Below, in pieces: positions 36,701 through 50,600 of a stretch of DNA of 64,000 nt (position 1 is its first letter; every line of letters starts with the position of its first letter). Both the position numbers and the translations under genes were made by a program. The notes under the pieces are model-generated. The model did no database searches. It was given only the letters and a program-made list of their open reading frames with translations, and was not told the origin of the DNA. The stretch is from Progne subis subis (taxonomy: Eukaryota; Chordata; Aves; Passeriformes; Hirundinidae): the NCBI GenBank assembly GCA_022316685.1, contig JAKJHU010000034.1:558001-622000 (forward strand). The letters are read 5' to 3'.

Positions 36701-38697
36701 CCTACACAAACCACTGTCCTGGGCATCCCAGGTAGCAGCAGCAGCTGAATTTGAGCACAACCAGCAGCCCTTACTGTGCCAGAGCTGTTTCTGTCATGCT
36801 GCCCTTGCAACAGCTCTCACTGAGTTCTCAATGTGGCAATGAAAAAGACTTTGTCATCTGTTTGGATCTGTTTGGCTTCATACACAAATGCCATCCATCA
36901 CTTCGGAAATCACTTTTCCCACACCCTAAAATTATAATTTTGGATAGAGACTGAATTGTAAATAAATATCCCAAGGACACTCAAAAGAGAAGCTGATTTT
37001 TTTCCCCTTCCATAACATCAAAGCAGGTGAGCCACAGTAATAAGAAAGAAAAAAATCTAATCAACATTAGCTTCTTATTGATCATTCATATTAGCATGCT
37101 ACTTTTCTTTTGACAGTTACATCTAAAAGTCCTCAAAACAGCCAAACACAAACAAACAAACAAACAAAACCACAACCAAAAACCCACCCCACGATATCTT
37201 ACTTCTTCTTCAAGGATATTACCAAAAAAAAAAAAAATCTCAGTTTCAATAATCTCCTTAGTAATCACAGCCCATTTATTTTGAAAATAAAACTTTTTTT
37301 TTTTTTTTTTTTTTTTTAATGAACAGTCTTCTCTTCCAGACAATCAAAGAAAAGCAGTTTATGAAATCTAGTATTTGATCCATTTTGCACAGGCATGGTT
37401 CAGAAAACATCTATGCGTAGGCCACAGATCCATACAGGCACCACTTCCTCTCAGAAGTCTAGATGAGGTAAGCTCATTGATCTAAGATTTTGTGGATTTA
37501 AAGTTTTTGAAGGGCAGCCAAAACTTTCACATCATTTTCCTCCTCTTTCCAGAACTTGAGATCTTGCTTCTTTTTCCTAAAATACTTAAACGTATTTACA
37601 TTGTAAACAACATTATACTGAGAAGAGGGAAAGGTCAAAAAAAGAAAGGCATCCTTAACATTTTGTTTTGTATTTCAAGTTATCATTGACGGTAGATTTT
37701 TTCCTACAAATAAATCTTGAGTTCTGTACTGAAAAACAATGTGGGGTTTTTTGTTTTTTTTTTTTTTGTATGTTATTTTAAATGTTGTCACATTCCTCTA
37801 TTGGACACCCTTTGAGTATGCACAAGTTCAATTGCTTGGCCCCTGTGTTTACTATAAAACACTTTCTGACAATATGAGGATGACCTTTCTCCACAGAACC
37901 ACCATCTCATGAACACCATCCCTCCCTAAGACCATTGAAGGAGACATCATACTGAAGTGGGTAATCTAATTGATTACATAAAGATTCGGAAAGCACCCAC
38001 ACGGCTTCAGGCAGAGCACGAGAATTGCACACTGTGCTGGACTGCTCATCAGTGTTAGGCATTTACTAGGACTTCAAAGCCTTTTTCCAAGAGTTGGCTA
38101 CCCACAAGAAGATTCCAAATGGGAGATGTTGTCTCCCATGGAGTATGTTTTTCTTCAACCTCAATTAGTACCACATCAAAGAACACATTTCATACCCAAC
38201 TTCTCTGTTTCTGAAGAAATTTCAGTCCTCCAAACTGAAGGGTTGAAAATCAGTACCTTCAGTCCAGACCTAAAAAAAAAGCCTGATTTGTAAACCATAT
38301 ACCTACAAGATGAGGGGTTCTAATTTGCATAAATCATCACTGGCACTCAATAATCCTCTAGTGCACCTGCTTTGAGAAACACAGCATATATCCTCAAAAA
38401 AGACAGTAAATTTCACATATACAGAGGTATCAACAATACAGTAATGTCATGAGATCAAACTGAATGTATAAAAGGTACAGAAAATTAAAACAGATCAAAA
38501 CAAATTGCCCAGGTCACCATAGATAACTGTGTGGCTATGCAAGTTCTCATTTTCCATAATTTTGAAAATTGCTCTCCAAACTATACAGCATTTTCAAGAA
38601 CTACAAGCAAGGTCACAAAAGCATTCCTCTGTAGAATTTTAAAAAATTCAACACATATGAAGGATCAAAATCCAACAGAATTTGAAAAATCCCAAAG
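33793..38697. other. AT-rich non-coding stretch
   Basis: No gene is supported in 4.9 kb. Short simple tracts occur: A17 near 35,133, (CAAA)n near 37,150-37,168, A13 near 37,224, T24 at 37,294-37,317 and T-rich sequence near 37,750. A 15-bp motif TTTCATTGGGAATCT is repeated twice at about 34,911-34,945. The piece at about 37,780-37,990 contains CTATAAAAC and could be a decayed LTR, but I could not find its ends. Confidence 0.5.
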
Positions 38698-38702
38698 TTT
38701 GA

Positions 38703-39150
38703 TGACCTGGTTCCAGGACTGGGCAAATTTTTGCTACAGCCAGGAAGGGGCATGCCTAGGATCCAGAGATAATTTCATTCCACCTCATATCATTTTTGGG
38801 TGGGAGAGGAGGAAGGGAAGGCACAGGGAAATGCTAACTCCAGGGCTGGCACAGCTTAGCAAAGGGAGTGGCCAGGTAGTGCTCACTGTCAAGGGGTTTC
38901 TATGTGAATTGTTCATTTCTTGTACCACCCCATGGTCCTCTTCCATTAGCATTGCTGCTGCTTGTATTCTTATCTCACTGCTGTTTCCAGTAAATGTTCT
39001 TATCTCAGCCCATAATCTTCTCCTTTTGTGCCTCCAATCCTCCTCTCCATCCCACCACTGAGCAGGAGAGAGAAGAAAATGAGCAGCACACGGTTTGGAG
39101 TGTCCCAGTGAGAACACTAAACTGGGGAGTACCATTCCTAAAATAAGACA
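38703..39150 (+). mobile_element. Solo ERV LTR (family A, copy 2) with exact TSD
   Basis: This 448-bp LTR starts TGACCTGGTTCC, ends AAAATAAGACA and is flanked by exact 5-bp repeats TTTGA (38,698-38,702 and 39,151-39,155). It is related along its length to the copy at 1306-1752, including GCTGTTTCCAGTAAAT, TGCCTCCAATCC and the terminal GGGGAGTACCATTCCTAAAA. A weak AGTAAA near 38,988 may be its polyadenylation signal. The 176-codon ORF (38,531-39,061) that starts in flanking DNA and runs through most of the LTR is not a gene. Confidence 0.9.
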
Positions 39151-39155
39151 TTTGA

Positions 39156-40502
39156 TCAACTGATTTTTTTTTTTCTATTTACAGACCAAGTTCAGATACA
39201 TTTATGGACCAATAAAAAACACCCGCAGAAAACTCAGATATAGTCCTCAGGGTAACATGCAGCTATCCTGATAGCCTTGTCTCCCACGACCAGGAAAAGC
39301 GATTCAGACTCTGTTTGGATTAGCAAAGGTGAATACTGCTTCAAGGTTGTTTCACCAGGGATTGAAACAGTCAATGTCACAACTCAAAATGCATTGAATT
39401 TCAGTCCTTGCACTTAAGAGCCACATCTTTTTATCTCAATGCTGTAACAGTTCTGTCAAGCATCAGAAGTCCATAGTGAGTTTAACCTTGTAGCTGACAC
39501 AACAGCATCTCCTGGCTAGCTAAGCTTTCTACCTAATGCACGAAGGCAAAGGACCTTCTTGTCACCTGTACTGCATAACAGCTGCAGGCACTGAACTAAA
39601 TAAGCTGAAATAGAAATGCTGATCCATCCTCTGTGCAATGAGGATGCAGTCTTTACAACAATTTGTTTAGTGGTCAAGATCTAAAAACGTTTTAAAACAC
39701 ATTTGACTAGATGCCAAAAATTCCAATTGAATGAAATGGGGAAAAAAGAAAATCAACACACTACTTGCAATCAGCAAATTTCACTCTTGGAAAAGTTTTG
39801 CACAAGCCTTTGGAGAAAAAACAAACAAACAAACAAAAAGAAAAAACAAACCACCCCTGCAGGTATCATTACAGTAAAGGTGTGCAAAAATATTATTTAG
39901 GCAAAGATTGTTTGAATATGGCAATTAGCTTCTCTGAGTAGCCTACTCAATTACAAATCTTACTAATGTTCATCTCCTTTTTACAGGATTTCATGACAGC
40001 CTTTTAAGCAAGTTGTATGTCCAGAAAATTTTCAAAACTTTGACCTGGCTCTTCTGGGCAGACAGATTAGCAAGTAGTTTAAATTTGATTTAAATACAGT
40101 GTTGTTTTATCAGCATATGGGCTGAATTGTATGCACATAATCTTTTTACATGTGCAAACGACAGTAAGTTATGCAGGCTGTCTCACAATTTGCACATGCG
40201 ATCTTAATTTGTGCTCACAGAAAGTTCTCACAAAGAGTTGCAGAATTGCAAATTATGACTGAGGCGAATGGAAACTGTAAGCACTTCATATCCCTAACAA
40301 AGTACCATGGACAGGCATCAACTGAAAATGACAGACCTGCTGTTCAAAAAGTGTTTTTACTGGGGATAATTTGCTTTATTGGCTCTGAGAAAGACATCTG
40401 CATCACCCAAGGTAAAATCTGCTGTCTCCTCATGTTGAAGTTTTATTCCCATGAACTCTAAGCAGGGCTGCTGAGATAGCCCAGCAGGTCAGATGTATAC
40501 CA

Positions 40503-40503
<1 letters not shown>
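39156..40503. other. AT-rich non-coding stretch
   Basis: No gene or named repeat is recognised. (CAAA)n sequence lies near 39,822-39,850. The 96-codon ORF at 40,171-40,461 has no recognisable domain. Confidence 0.5.

Positions 40504-40562
<59 letters not shown>
40504..40562. repeat. Poly(A) tract, A59
   Basis: This is an uninterrupted run of 59 A, the longest homopolymer in the window. No retrotransposon 3' end or flanking duplication could be identified. True length may vary between individuals and reads. Confidence 0.95.
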
Positions 40563-40564
<2 letters not shown>

Positions 40565-40912
40565 GAGCTCCCAGAAAGTAGACTTCCTGATCTACATTTA
40601 GAGTAAAAGTAGGATGAAAATCAATATTTTAGTGAGTTTTTCTGATGCTCTCTTCTGTGCTGCTGTGAAAAGGAAACAAAATTGTAACAATAGCAAAATT
40701 TCTTCTGCAAAATGATGCTGATATACTCGTTTGGGGAGACTTGTGAGGAAATGAAAGGTGAAAGTATTCAGAAAAACTTGCAAACTTCTGTTATCTCCCT
40801 CCTATTTTATTATAAGAATGGAGCCTGATTATAAATGCATCTATATAGCAATCAAAATAAAACTTGCCCAAAACTAACAACAGTAAAGATTATGATTTAA
40901 TGTAATGATCCC

Positions 40913-41211
40913 TGTTGCCATATTATGTGAGCTTTTGTGAGATGTTTATATCTCTGACTGAATTTTCCCACAGCTTTCTGATGTGAACATCTTGTTTTTC
41001 CACATTACTTTCTGATGATAGTCAACTGATGGACTTCTAGCCTGGCCAGTGGGATGAAGAGGTGGTAGCCTTGTTCTCCAACCCCTGGTCATTCTTCAAA
41101 ACCTATAAAAGCGAGGTCTTTGTAAACAATAAGGTTCTTTCGTCTTTCTGCTTCAGCCTTCATCATGTGTGAGTCAAATCTGTGAGTATTTACTCGTGTC
41201 CACTAGTGACA
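40913..41211 (+). mobile_element. Short solo ERV LTR with TATA box
   Basis: A 299-bp element begins TGTTGCCATATTATG and ends CTAGTGACA. Flanks GATCCC (40,907-40,912) and GACCCC (41,212-41,217) agree at 5 of 6 bases, consistent with the 6-bp TSD of ERVK/alpharetrovirus-like integrases. A good TATAAAA lies at about 41,104-41,110, followed by AATAAG near 41,129 and a pyrimidine-rich GTTCTTTCGTCTTTCTGC, the normal U3-R-U5 layout of a compact LTR. No internal sequence remains. Confidence 0.78.
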
Positions 41212-41217
41212 GACCCC

Positions 41218-43729
41218 AACTTAATAATGCTATCTATTACAGAGAAAGATCTTACTGACTCTTGACCGATATTCACTACAAACACAATATATACACATCC
41301 TGATTAATATGGGTCCTACAAAAATCACCATGCAAATAGCCTAAAAACAGCTTTGAAACAAGATGCCTGATGGTTAGCCTATTCTCGCACAGCTCATGGG
41401 AATTCTAACCATATGCAGACTCATGGCTCAGTCAAAACCTGGTCCAATATGTAAAGGTACTTTGAACCAGGGCTAAACAAAGTTCATTCCTCATTCATTT
41501 TTACCTTAATAGTGCTCACCATCAGTTCAGCTGAACAAAATGTTGATGGTAATTCTTTCTATTATAGACAGGTCCTTGGGTTTTAAATTGCATCCACCAA
41601 TAGAGGTATATCTATCCACTCTAACATTTTAAGACAGATAAGGTCATTGGTTTTGAAGCTTGAAATTACAGTTGTCATATGATACCACAAATAATATACC
41701 ACAATTTTTAAATTTGTATAAGCATTCTAAAGGAAAATAAAAAATAAAAAAAAAAATTTAAAAAATTTTTAAAAAATTGAAGGGTACATTTATAAAGAAG
41801 GGCAGCTGAGTAAATAAGAAAGATGTTTATTCACTGAGAGAATTCTAATCCTCAGATTCCCGAAGGAGCTTACAATTTTACTTACCATAAAACATTTTAT
41901 GTCTGTATTACAAGCAGCATACTTTTTTTTTTTTTTCCCCAAATGTTACATATTTGGTTATTTACATAATTTCTTGCAATTAAAAGGTAAAACGGTATTT
42001 AGGATCTTTCCAACCATAATTAACATTTTCTCCTGTTTTGCAATTAATTAGAAAGTTAGAAAACTGCATTACTAAATACTGCTTGGACATCTCATCTCTA
42101 ATTAGTCCGATATTGATGTCCTGCTAATAAAAGTGTCCTGCAAAAAAAATACTTCACAAATGCAGCTATTGGAGGAATCAAGGCAGGTTCTTCATAAGAG
42201 CCTCGAAGACCCTCAGCGAATAAAAATACTGTCAAAAATTGCTTTGCATTTACTGACCAAAGAATATTTCTGGGGAAGAAAAAAAAGGGCAATACGGGGA
42301 GAGAAGGTACAGTCATGTCAGAATCCAGGCCCAAGCATTTTATTTACTAAGTGAAATCAGCTGTTGCTGTCAACACTAAGAATCATGTCACCACACAAAG
42401 GATAAGCAAAAGTACTTCTTCTATAAAAAATTCTCTGTAATTCTGTAGTAAAGAGTTTAAGACTCTAAGAAGTAGCAAAGCAGGTGTATTTCTTATATTA
42501 CTTACTCCCATTAGACAAAGGAAGGAGAGTTGCTTTGTTTTATGTTGGTCATTTTTTCCAGGTCCATAGATTGATGCTATCCAGTGCCAATAAGCACAGC
42601 GGGAGTTTGGGGGCTGATTCCAATAGACCTATATTCTACAAAAAGACAAAACTAGAGGAGCTTAATGAATCATAGTCAAGTTGCTCATTAGAAAATCAAG
42701 ACCCCAGAAGAAATCCTCATAACATTCTCAGTATTTTGATAAAACACTAGTAGATGTCAGAAATTATGTATTTCCCACTCATCATAGGCCAAGACACATG
42801 GACCACTGCCACCACTATGACAATGTTACGACTTAGAGCTGTACACTTAACGACAGGCAGATGCAGTGAGGACTAAGGATTGAAAGATTCTCTTGCAAGC
42901 ATGAGTCTTGCACATGGAACAAAGTAAAGGACAGAAAAATGTTTTATCATTGTTCAGCACCTCAGTCCTGAAAGGTCATGCTAAGTGTCACTGTCACAAA
43001 AACACTTAATACAGAATATGCCTCTTTCAGGACTTTGCATTTGGTTTTCTGCTCTGAAACTCTGTAATTAGATTCCTACACATATTCAGTATACGGTTAT
43101 TCATTCGTGTGGAAATTTCTTCTCTCATTTCCTCGCTACATCACAGTCCAATAAATGTTTGTTCTCAAATTAACTATCCTTCTGGATGATGGTCTCAGCA
43201 ACAAAACCTGATCTGAGAAATAAAATTTAGTTAATGTCATGCTGCTTATAAACTAGAAGAAAAGCTAGAATCATCCTTTCCAGACCTACTTTAAAAAGCT
43301 GATTATTTCTTTCTTATTAATACATATATTATGATATGTGTAACATATATATTATTATTATTAAAAATCTCTAATTATTTATTTCTCTTAGAATTATCAG
43401 AAACATTAAATTTAGCTTAAAGAGTTTGATTAACAGGCTCATAGCTTGTAAGATATTTCAAACCTCATCTTAATATCCGGACTTTCAAGGGGTAGCAGAG
43501 GGGTTTTTTTACACATTGAGATTTTGTACTAGACTAGACCATTAAAAGACAGACAAAAAAAAAAAAAGAAAATAAAAGTTTTAGCAGAAATTGCCTCCAA
43601 TGTTAATTAGTTTTGTTATTGTTGCATATGATGCTACTATTCTTTTATCTATCAATAACATAGGTACCAATAGGTTCAGGATTATGACACCTACATTTAG
43701 GCATTGAAATATAAGTACTCAGTTAACTA
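41218..43729. other. AT-rich non-coding stretch
   Basis: No gene or dispersed repeat is identified. An A/T-only patch lies at about 41,740-41,778, T14 near 41,922, a TATTA-rich patch near 43,320-43,365 and A14 near 43,555. Confidence 0.5.
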
Positions 43730-44205
43730 AATCATAGATTTGAAGAGACCTCCAAGATCAAGTCCAACCTTTGCCTGATCATCACCTCGCCCACTAAACC
43801 ACAGCACTAAGTGACATGTCCAGTCATTTCTTGAACACCTTCAGAGATGGTGATTCCACCACCCTACTGGGCAGCCTGTTCAAATGCTTAACCACCCTTT
43901 CCATGAACAAACTTTTCCTGATGTCCAACCTGAACCTCCCCTGACACAGTTTGAGACTGTCCTCTCATCCTGTCACAAGTTGCCTGTAAGAAGCTGACCG
44001 CCACCAAGGTATAACCTCCTGTCAGGCGGTTGTAAAGACTGATAAGGTCTTCCCTGAACCTCCTTATCTCCAGCTCCCTCAGCTACTCCTTTTATGACTT
44101 GTGCTCCAGACCTTTACCAGTCATTGCACCAATACTTTTCTTGCTGTGAGGGCCCCAGAACCAAATAGAATCCTCAAAGTGCAGCTTCACCAGTGATGAG
44201 TAGAG
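43730..44205 (-). mobile_element. CR1 LINE 3' end, minus strand
   Basis: The plus strand shows the reverse complement of the CR1 3' blocks: AATCATAGATTTGAAGAGAC at the start, GATCAAGTCCAACC near 43,758, GGTGATTCCACCACCCTACT near 43,848, TTTTCCTGATGTCCAACCTG near 43,914, TAAGGTCTTCCCTGAACCTC near 44,043 and CTCCAGCTCCCTCAGCT near 44,070. The element therefore runs leftward with its 3' terminus near 43,730. It is 5'-truncated near 44,205 and moderately diverged. Confidence 0.92.
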
Positions 44206-46477
44206 AGGGAAACATGATGGGTGACATGTTATTGATCCGGAACATTGTTATAAAGTCCACCCAAGCATCTTAAATATGTTGCCCCATTTAAAATGTTCAC
44301 TTCAAATAGTCAAAATTCTACCTTTAAGGCAAGTTATTCAACTCAACCAGCTTGCTGTGATTTGAAGTACAGTTTAGTGGAGCCAAAGCAGATAGGCATT
44401 TTAAAGCAGGCAGAATTTCTAGGTCTGTTGATAAGCAACAAGATTCAAGTGCCCAAACACAACCATCTAGAGCCATTTGAAATACCCAAGAGAAGGGATC
44501 AGCAGATGCAAAGCAAGCCATTTTGCATCGGATTCAGTTTCCATAACCATCTGAAGTAGTACTTGGAGGCCAAACAAGATGCTTTAGAAAGTTTTAAGTG
44601 ATGTTACGCACCTGAATCCTACCCTGGATCTCACTTGACTATGAAGGTAAAGCACCTACCTCCAATTGCAATTGGATGCCTATTTTAGGTGTCAATCTCA
44701 AGATTAATCCTGCCATTTTTGGTAGGTTATGACCAAATTTCAAAGACCCAAAGTCAATCAGCACTGGACTCTTTAATAAACTTCACAAAGCAGCAACAAG
44801 GTGATATACAAAGCATTTTACTTTTAGCAGAACACCAAAATCTCTAAAGAAGGAGTTTATTTTACCATTAAAATACGACACTGTAATTTCAAATGTTGTT
44901 TTGCAAAGGTTCATTATCTGACAACAAAATAAATCACAGTTAAGGGTGCATTTACTCTTAATCTTTTGTAACTTTTGGGTTTTGGGGGTCTTTGAAAAAG
45001 AGAGAGAGGTGTTTACAAAGGTGTTCTTTTCAGGTTCTATATGCTGGCTCAGGAATTTTATTTGATGATGCACCATTATTACTCTTCTCCAAATACCGGG
45101 AGGTTTAATACCTTTTTGAGCAGAGGCTTCAAGATGAAAAAGAATAATTTCAAAAAAAATAAAATTACTACCATATGTTCAAACAGGCAAGGAAACATAA
45201 TACTATGAGACCTGTGAGACTGCTACATCTAGCTGTATCATTCCAAGTCACAAAATTTAATTGCTGGAAAAAGATATTCAGGCCAATCAAGTAACACAAG
45301 GGGGTGGTAAAACACAGTTTTAGCTGTTATCCAGCTTCTGGATATGATAATACCATAGTGAAAAGGTAAATTCCAACCACAAGTTTTATTACTGCTGAAA
45401 ATGCTGAGAGCTGGCTCCACTTTCACCTTTTCAGTCAAAATCAACCACCCAAAGAGCTTTTATTATATAAGATTCTCAGAGTGAATTTCAGAGTATCTAC
45501 AATGGTTATGTGAAGGGCTCGACTCTCTTTTCTCTGACAGATCTAGGCCATCTGAGCAGGTTTTAAACCTCCTTCGTCACCTCTGAGACTGAAATTAAAA
45601 AGAAGGTATGCAGAACTCAGTCTGAAAGCTCTAGCCTTGTTTTCTATTGCAGAAAACAATAGAAAAACTGAAGCAGAAAAACTGAACTCATGAAGATAAC
45701 CATGAAGGGATATGATGCTATTTTAAAAAACAGTTTTAATGATTGTAGTGCTTGTTGCTCAAGTCCTTTAGCTTCTTCTGAAAAAGCTACTGTGTTACAC
45801 AGACCTTTGAGCAACTGCAGAAGTCAAACCAACTCAGGGTACCAAATGGAAGAGGTAAACTGAAGCACACAATAGAAAGAACAGACTGTATTTTAAAATA
45901 CATTTTATATTTGATTCTTAATATTAAAAATAACTTTGGATTTAGAATGTTTCTGGCTGTTTTATTCAAACCTGACCACAAATCAGTTAGACTCACCAAA
46001 GAAGCCTGGTGTTAAAAGTCAGTGGAATGGCAAAATGCTAGCTATGCTCAAAGACAGATAAAGGACTACAGCCTTGAAAATTCTGGAACTATCACAAGTT
46101 CACTGCATATTATACTGGAAAATTAAAACTCTCACAGAAAATTATCACTATAACTTATTATGCTGACAAAAAGAACATCAAGGAGTTGTGCTCTTTTATT
46201 ACACAACTACTTAATGTAATTGGCAGGCATTCATTCATTCATTGGAGTGATGGATATTTAACTTAGAGCTCAAATTTTTGTAGAAGAATATATTTATAGG
46301 TATGTGGGTACTAATCAAAGACATTATTTCATTCAACAACAATTTCTAAAAAAAAAAAAAAAAAAGAAAAAGTCTAGTAGAACAATAGATTTGGTTTCAT
46401 CTTTTAAAGGAAGGATTTCAAGGATTTCTTGGGCAGAAGCCTAACTTAAAGATTGTTTAAATTAAAAAAAAAAGGGA
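44206..46477. other. AT-rich non-coding stretch
   Basis: Nothing identifiable is seen apart from an A18-type run near 46,349 and a small TTCA repeat near 46,230. The 97-codon minus-strand ORF at 44,783-45,076 has no domain. Confidence 0.5.
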
Positions 46478-46483
46478 AGGACA

Positions 46484-47026
46484 TGTTGCAGCAGCCCTTT
46501 TGTTAGAGGGTAGAAATGAGCTGAATCACAGACTTCTTGTTTATCACAGCATGAAAAGGGTCCTGGTTTATTCCTCTTTACAGCTCAGCCATCCTAACTC
46601 CAACTATTCACTGACTCTGGCTGCAGCAAGCTCCTACTGTAGATTTCCCTTGCAGCCTTTGACACTGGTTATTTCCTGATAAACTGTGACTGCATGTATT
46701 AGTTTGCAGACTCTGACTGCAGGCTTTTACCCAGCTAGACTATGGCTGCAGGTTCCAGCAACAGGTGCTAACTGCAGACCCAGACTGATCTCACAGCAGT
46801 GATTTTCTCTCCCCAGGATCCTTCTTCATGATCCTTTTGTTCCCTCTTCCTCAAACTTCCTGTTCCTGTATGATTCTCCCCTCACTAGCTGACCCATTCC
46901 ATGTTATCACACTTAACCTTTTTTGGATATAGCTGTGACTCATCAGGGGCAAGGCTGTATTGGGTAATTAACACAGCTGTTACTTATCAGGAGCAAGGTC
47001 ACCTGTATTCCCTCCTTCTACAGACA
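46484..47026 (-). mobile_element. Solo ERV LTR, minus strand
   Basis: Read on the minus strand it begins TGTCTGTAGAAGGAGG and ends GGGCTGCTGCAACA, a TG...CA structure of 543 bp. AATAAA for polyadenylation lies on the minus strand at 46,567-46,572, about 85 bp before the end. The U3 contains two similar blocks, 'cctgataagtaacagctgtg' and 'cctgatgagtcacagctat'. Plus-strand flanks are AGGACA (46,478-46,483) and TGGACA (47,027-47,032), 5 of 6 identical, consistent with a 6-bp TSD. The family name is not known to me. Confidence 0.75.
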
Positions 47027-47032
47027 TGGACA

Positions 47033-47555
47033 TTCTCCATTTCTCCAGTTATGGCTTTTTTGTTTCTTCAATGCTAGAAAGCATGTACAATCAGTCTTCC
47101 ATAGAAAGTCACAGGCAGACATGCTTTTCTACAACACATGATTAAACATTTCTGGGAAACATTAGTGAAATGTCTTCCAAAAACATGAAAGGAGCATAAA
47201 ATAAAAATAGAACAGAAGGCAGAGGCCAGATACAGTTTCTTTCCTCCAAAATGGAAACGACTACTCAGTGCCTAGACAAATTTTCATTTGTCCTGTAATA
47301 GTGCTACGTGAAACACTGTCTGCCACTAACCAGCAGAAAAAATATGACAAAGCATTCATCAAAGTACAAAGTACTTTTATTACATTCTCAGTTCCTTCTT
47401 TTGTTAGATTGTAGTCCCACTTGTTCTCTGACTCTGGCCATTATGAAGTACCTTAACAGAGAAACTTCCCTTCTCCTTCACAAAAGAGATCTAATTGATA
47501 AAAACTGAAAGTCTTTACTAAGATCAGACTCACTGGAGAACCTCATCAACAGCTG

Positions 47556-47557
<2 letters not shown>
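47033..47557. other. AT-rich non-coding stretch
   Basis: No gene or named repeat is recognised between the LTR and the A46 tract. Confidence 0.55.

Positions 47558-47603
<46 letters not shown>
47558..47603. repeat. Poly(A) tract, A46
   Basis: A pure run of 46 A is followed by an A/C-rich CCACAACCAAACAACAACAA tail. No retrocopy is recognised upstream. Confidence 0.95.
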
Positions 47604-47605
<2 letters not shown>

Positions 47606-50600
47606 ACAACCAAACAACAACAACAACAGAATTTTTTTGTTAAATTATTATTTAACACTATACTATTTCCTTTCCAGTGGGCTCCAATCACTTATTTCAT
47701 GGTAATGAATTAAGTTCTAGAATCATCCTGATCTGAGGGGAAATGAGAAACTAAAGCAAACAATGATTTTCAAACAATAACTTCTACCTGAAATAATCAT
47801 CTTGTGGGAACAACTTATCATTATACAGAGTTCCATCATCCATTTCCTTCTACCTCCAAAACTACATGTAGTCCAATACCTAAAAACATTACAGTATGTC
47901 TGATTCACTCTTTGGCAAAGCCCAATTTAAAAAATGTTAATTAGCCAATGAATAACAACTCCAAAAGTGGAAGAACAGAGAATGATGTACCTTAAAATCT
48001 TTCCAACGTCTCATCACTACTATGATCATCACTGTGGGTCTGAACTCCACATCCCACTGCTGATCTAGGAATATATTGTATATACAGCAAAATTATGTAT
48101 GTTTAGCTCGTGGTTTCAGTTGATAATGTAGACTGTCACATAGCTATTCATACACAGTCAGTATATAATGTTTTAAGGATTGTTGTACTCACAGAGATGT
48201 AAATGTATTTTAGGCAAGTAGCAGCTGTAAATAAAAAGAAGAATAATTATATCTATGGAAGGAAAATAATTTGAAGTCATAATGGCTTGGTCAGTAAATG
48301 GAAAAATGTTCTTTTCAGGTGTTAGATAAAAGTTATACAGATCTTCTGGTCAAGACCAGAATACACACAGAAATTAGAAAAACCAAACAGCTAGAAATTG
48401 TCTCTCCAGGAAGGAGCCCATGAATTGCCAACAATTACTTAGGACACTAAACAGACACAGAGACTAAAATGTGCAGCTCATAGAATAGCTGTGGACAAAG
48501 CATGAAATTATAGCTTCTTACTTTTTCCAGTAAGACAGTAAATCTTAGGAAGGATTTGGCATATGCAGATTATTTTATCTCTCTGTTTAATGGATAGGAA
48601 GTTTGGGAAACTAAAAATATTTTGCTTTAAAAATCTGGCTTTGAATCACCTGAATCATTCACTAGTGAGAAATATTTTATTATTTCAGCTGACAGAACTA
48701 GGCCTGTCATGTTACTATGATAAGAAACCAGAAATGATTGCAACTGAACTGAAGCAATGCTGAACCAAAACGTTCCAGAGAAATGAGGGGAGAAGTAAAG
48801 CTATCTGCTTAACTAATTATTCATCTGTATACTTGGCTGTTTTCTCAAACAGGGGTGCAAAGGTTCATAAGGCACAGATAAATTGTGATCTTACACTATC
48901 CAAGACAGAAGGGAATACACAACATACCCTTCAGCTACAAGGGTGACAAGGATTCTACATAATACCAAAACTTCTCAGCATATTTTTCAATCATATGTAT
49001 CTTGTATTCATTTTGAATCTGTATTTAACATCTACGGATTCTGAGAAAGGATCTTTTCTCACAGTTTCAATATTGTTCCCACAAATAGCTGTGAGAATGA
49101 GATATGAGTTCCAATATGCAACCAATGAAGAGAGTCTGTCAGAGACTTAGTTTTACAACAGCTGAGACCTTTCTATCAATTTCCATGGCAGAGTCATGCA
49201 TAAGTTTTCTTTCCGTTAATCATTTCTATATTTTGCTTACATGGAACTCTAAGTAGCAAAAACCAAAAATATTAGAATTCATGGAAAGATTATTAGGATT
49301 TACCACAAGGTGATCTTTTGGCAGGTTGCATATACATTTAGTTTCTATCCATTAATGAGATATAATTAACCACAATGACAAAAACAGGGTTATATAGCCT
49401 GTATTAGTACATATTATTAGATTTAATAAATATACAGGTGTAAGGGAACATGTGAGCCACAAATACTGAACTCACTCCTTCATTGTAACCGAGTCAGCTG
49501 CAATTTTTTCCAGCTTATTATTAGACAACCACTTAATTTGAAGACTTATCCTAACAAACAGAATATTATCATTACCAAGAGAATATATGAGAATAACATA
49601 CCAATTCCAAAATGTCCAACTTTACCATACTTATGGAATATTATTTGTGTTTGTGCTCAAGTTTACTCAAAGCATTCTCCAGGGTGAAGAAAGTATATTT
49701 TTTCTTTATTTAGACAAAGCAAAAACTAACTCAGCCAGCCATGTATCTACCTTAATTTTGTGTTTTATTAAAATAACATATGCAGGTCTCGTCTATGTTA
49801 TTGATGACACCATGGTGGCTATTGGACTGATATAGTGGTCTCCAGGAGTTTCCAAATACAAATGAATCCTACTGAGATAATCCCTAGTGCATGGAGATGG
49901 AGGAATACTATCTAAATAATGCCACTTCTGTTACAGAATTGGTTTCAAATTAATTGTTTCTTTATAAAGCTACAGGAGGAATGCAGTTAGTCAGAAAAAA
50001 AAAAGTTAAAAATTGCATAATGTCTAATAGCTGATTAAATAGAGAATACATGGTAAATGTGGGAATCAGAATGACTTGCAGCTAACTGTGAGACGATGGG
50101 TCATGCACATGAAAAGAGACGTTTTTGGCAGGAAAGCAATTTGGTAATGCTGACTGCAGTCTGCATTTACTTGACATTCGGAAAGATCATATGACACCAA
50201 TGCAGATGAGGTGAAGAGTGAAGAGAAAAGGAAGGGCAAGAACTAGAGGAGAAAAAGTTAGATTATGAGCAGCTGAGGCATGATGAGGAAGGAGAGAATA
50301 TGAGTGTCATTACTGGGTGTTCAGTTTTTAAAGTGGAAATGGGAACAAGGCGTTATATTAAAGAGACTTGGAGTATTCAAGCAGCTATGGCAATAGCTGG
50401 ATCAACATTTTTCTCACAGAGGAGTTTTATGAAGCGATCATTTGATGAATAATTAGGAATTTTTAAATTTATCTTCCAATGAAAAATAACTGTATAGGAC
50501 ATGGTAAGTGTGTATTTACTCAGTGTAAAATATATTTTTATAATAATGCAACAAAACAAAGAAACTCCAAAGACTATTTGAAATACTTAAGAATAATTAA

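Noticed and set aside
37780..37990. Possible LTR with CTATAAAAC
   Set aside because: No TG...CA ends with a flanking duplication could be found, so it is mentioned only as part of the unassigned stretch.
38531..39061. 176-codon plus-strand ORF
   Set aside because: It starts in flanking DNA, crosses the LTR boundary at 38,703 and ends inside the LTR, so it is an accident of the insertion.
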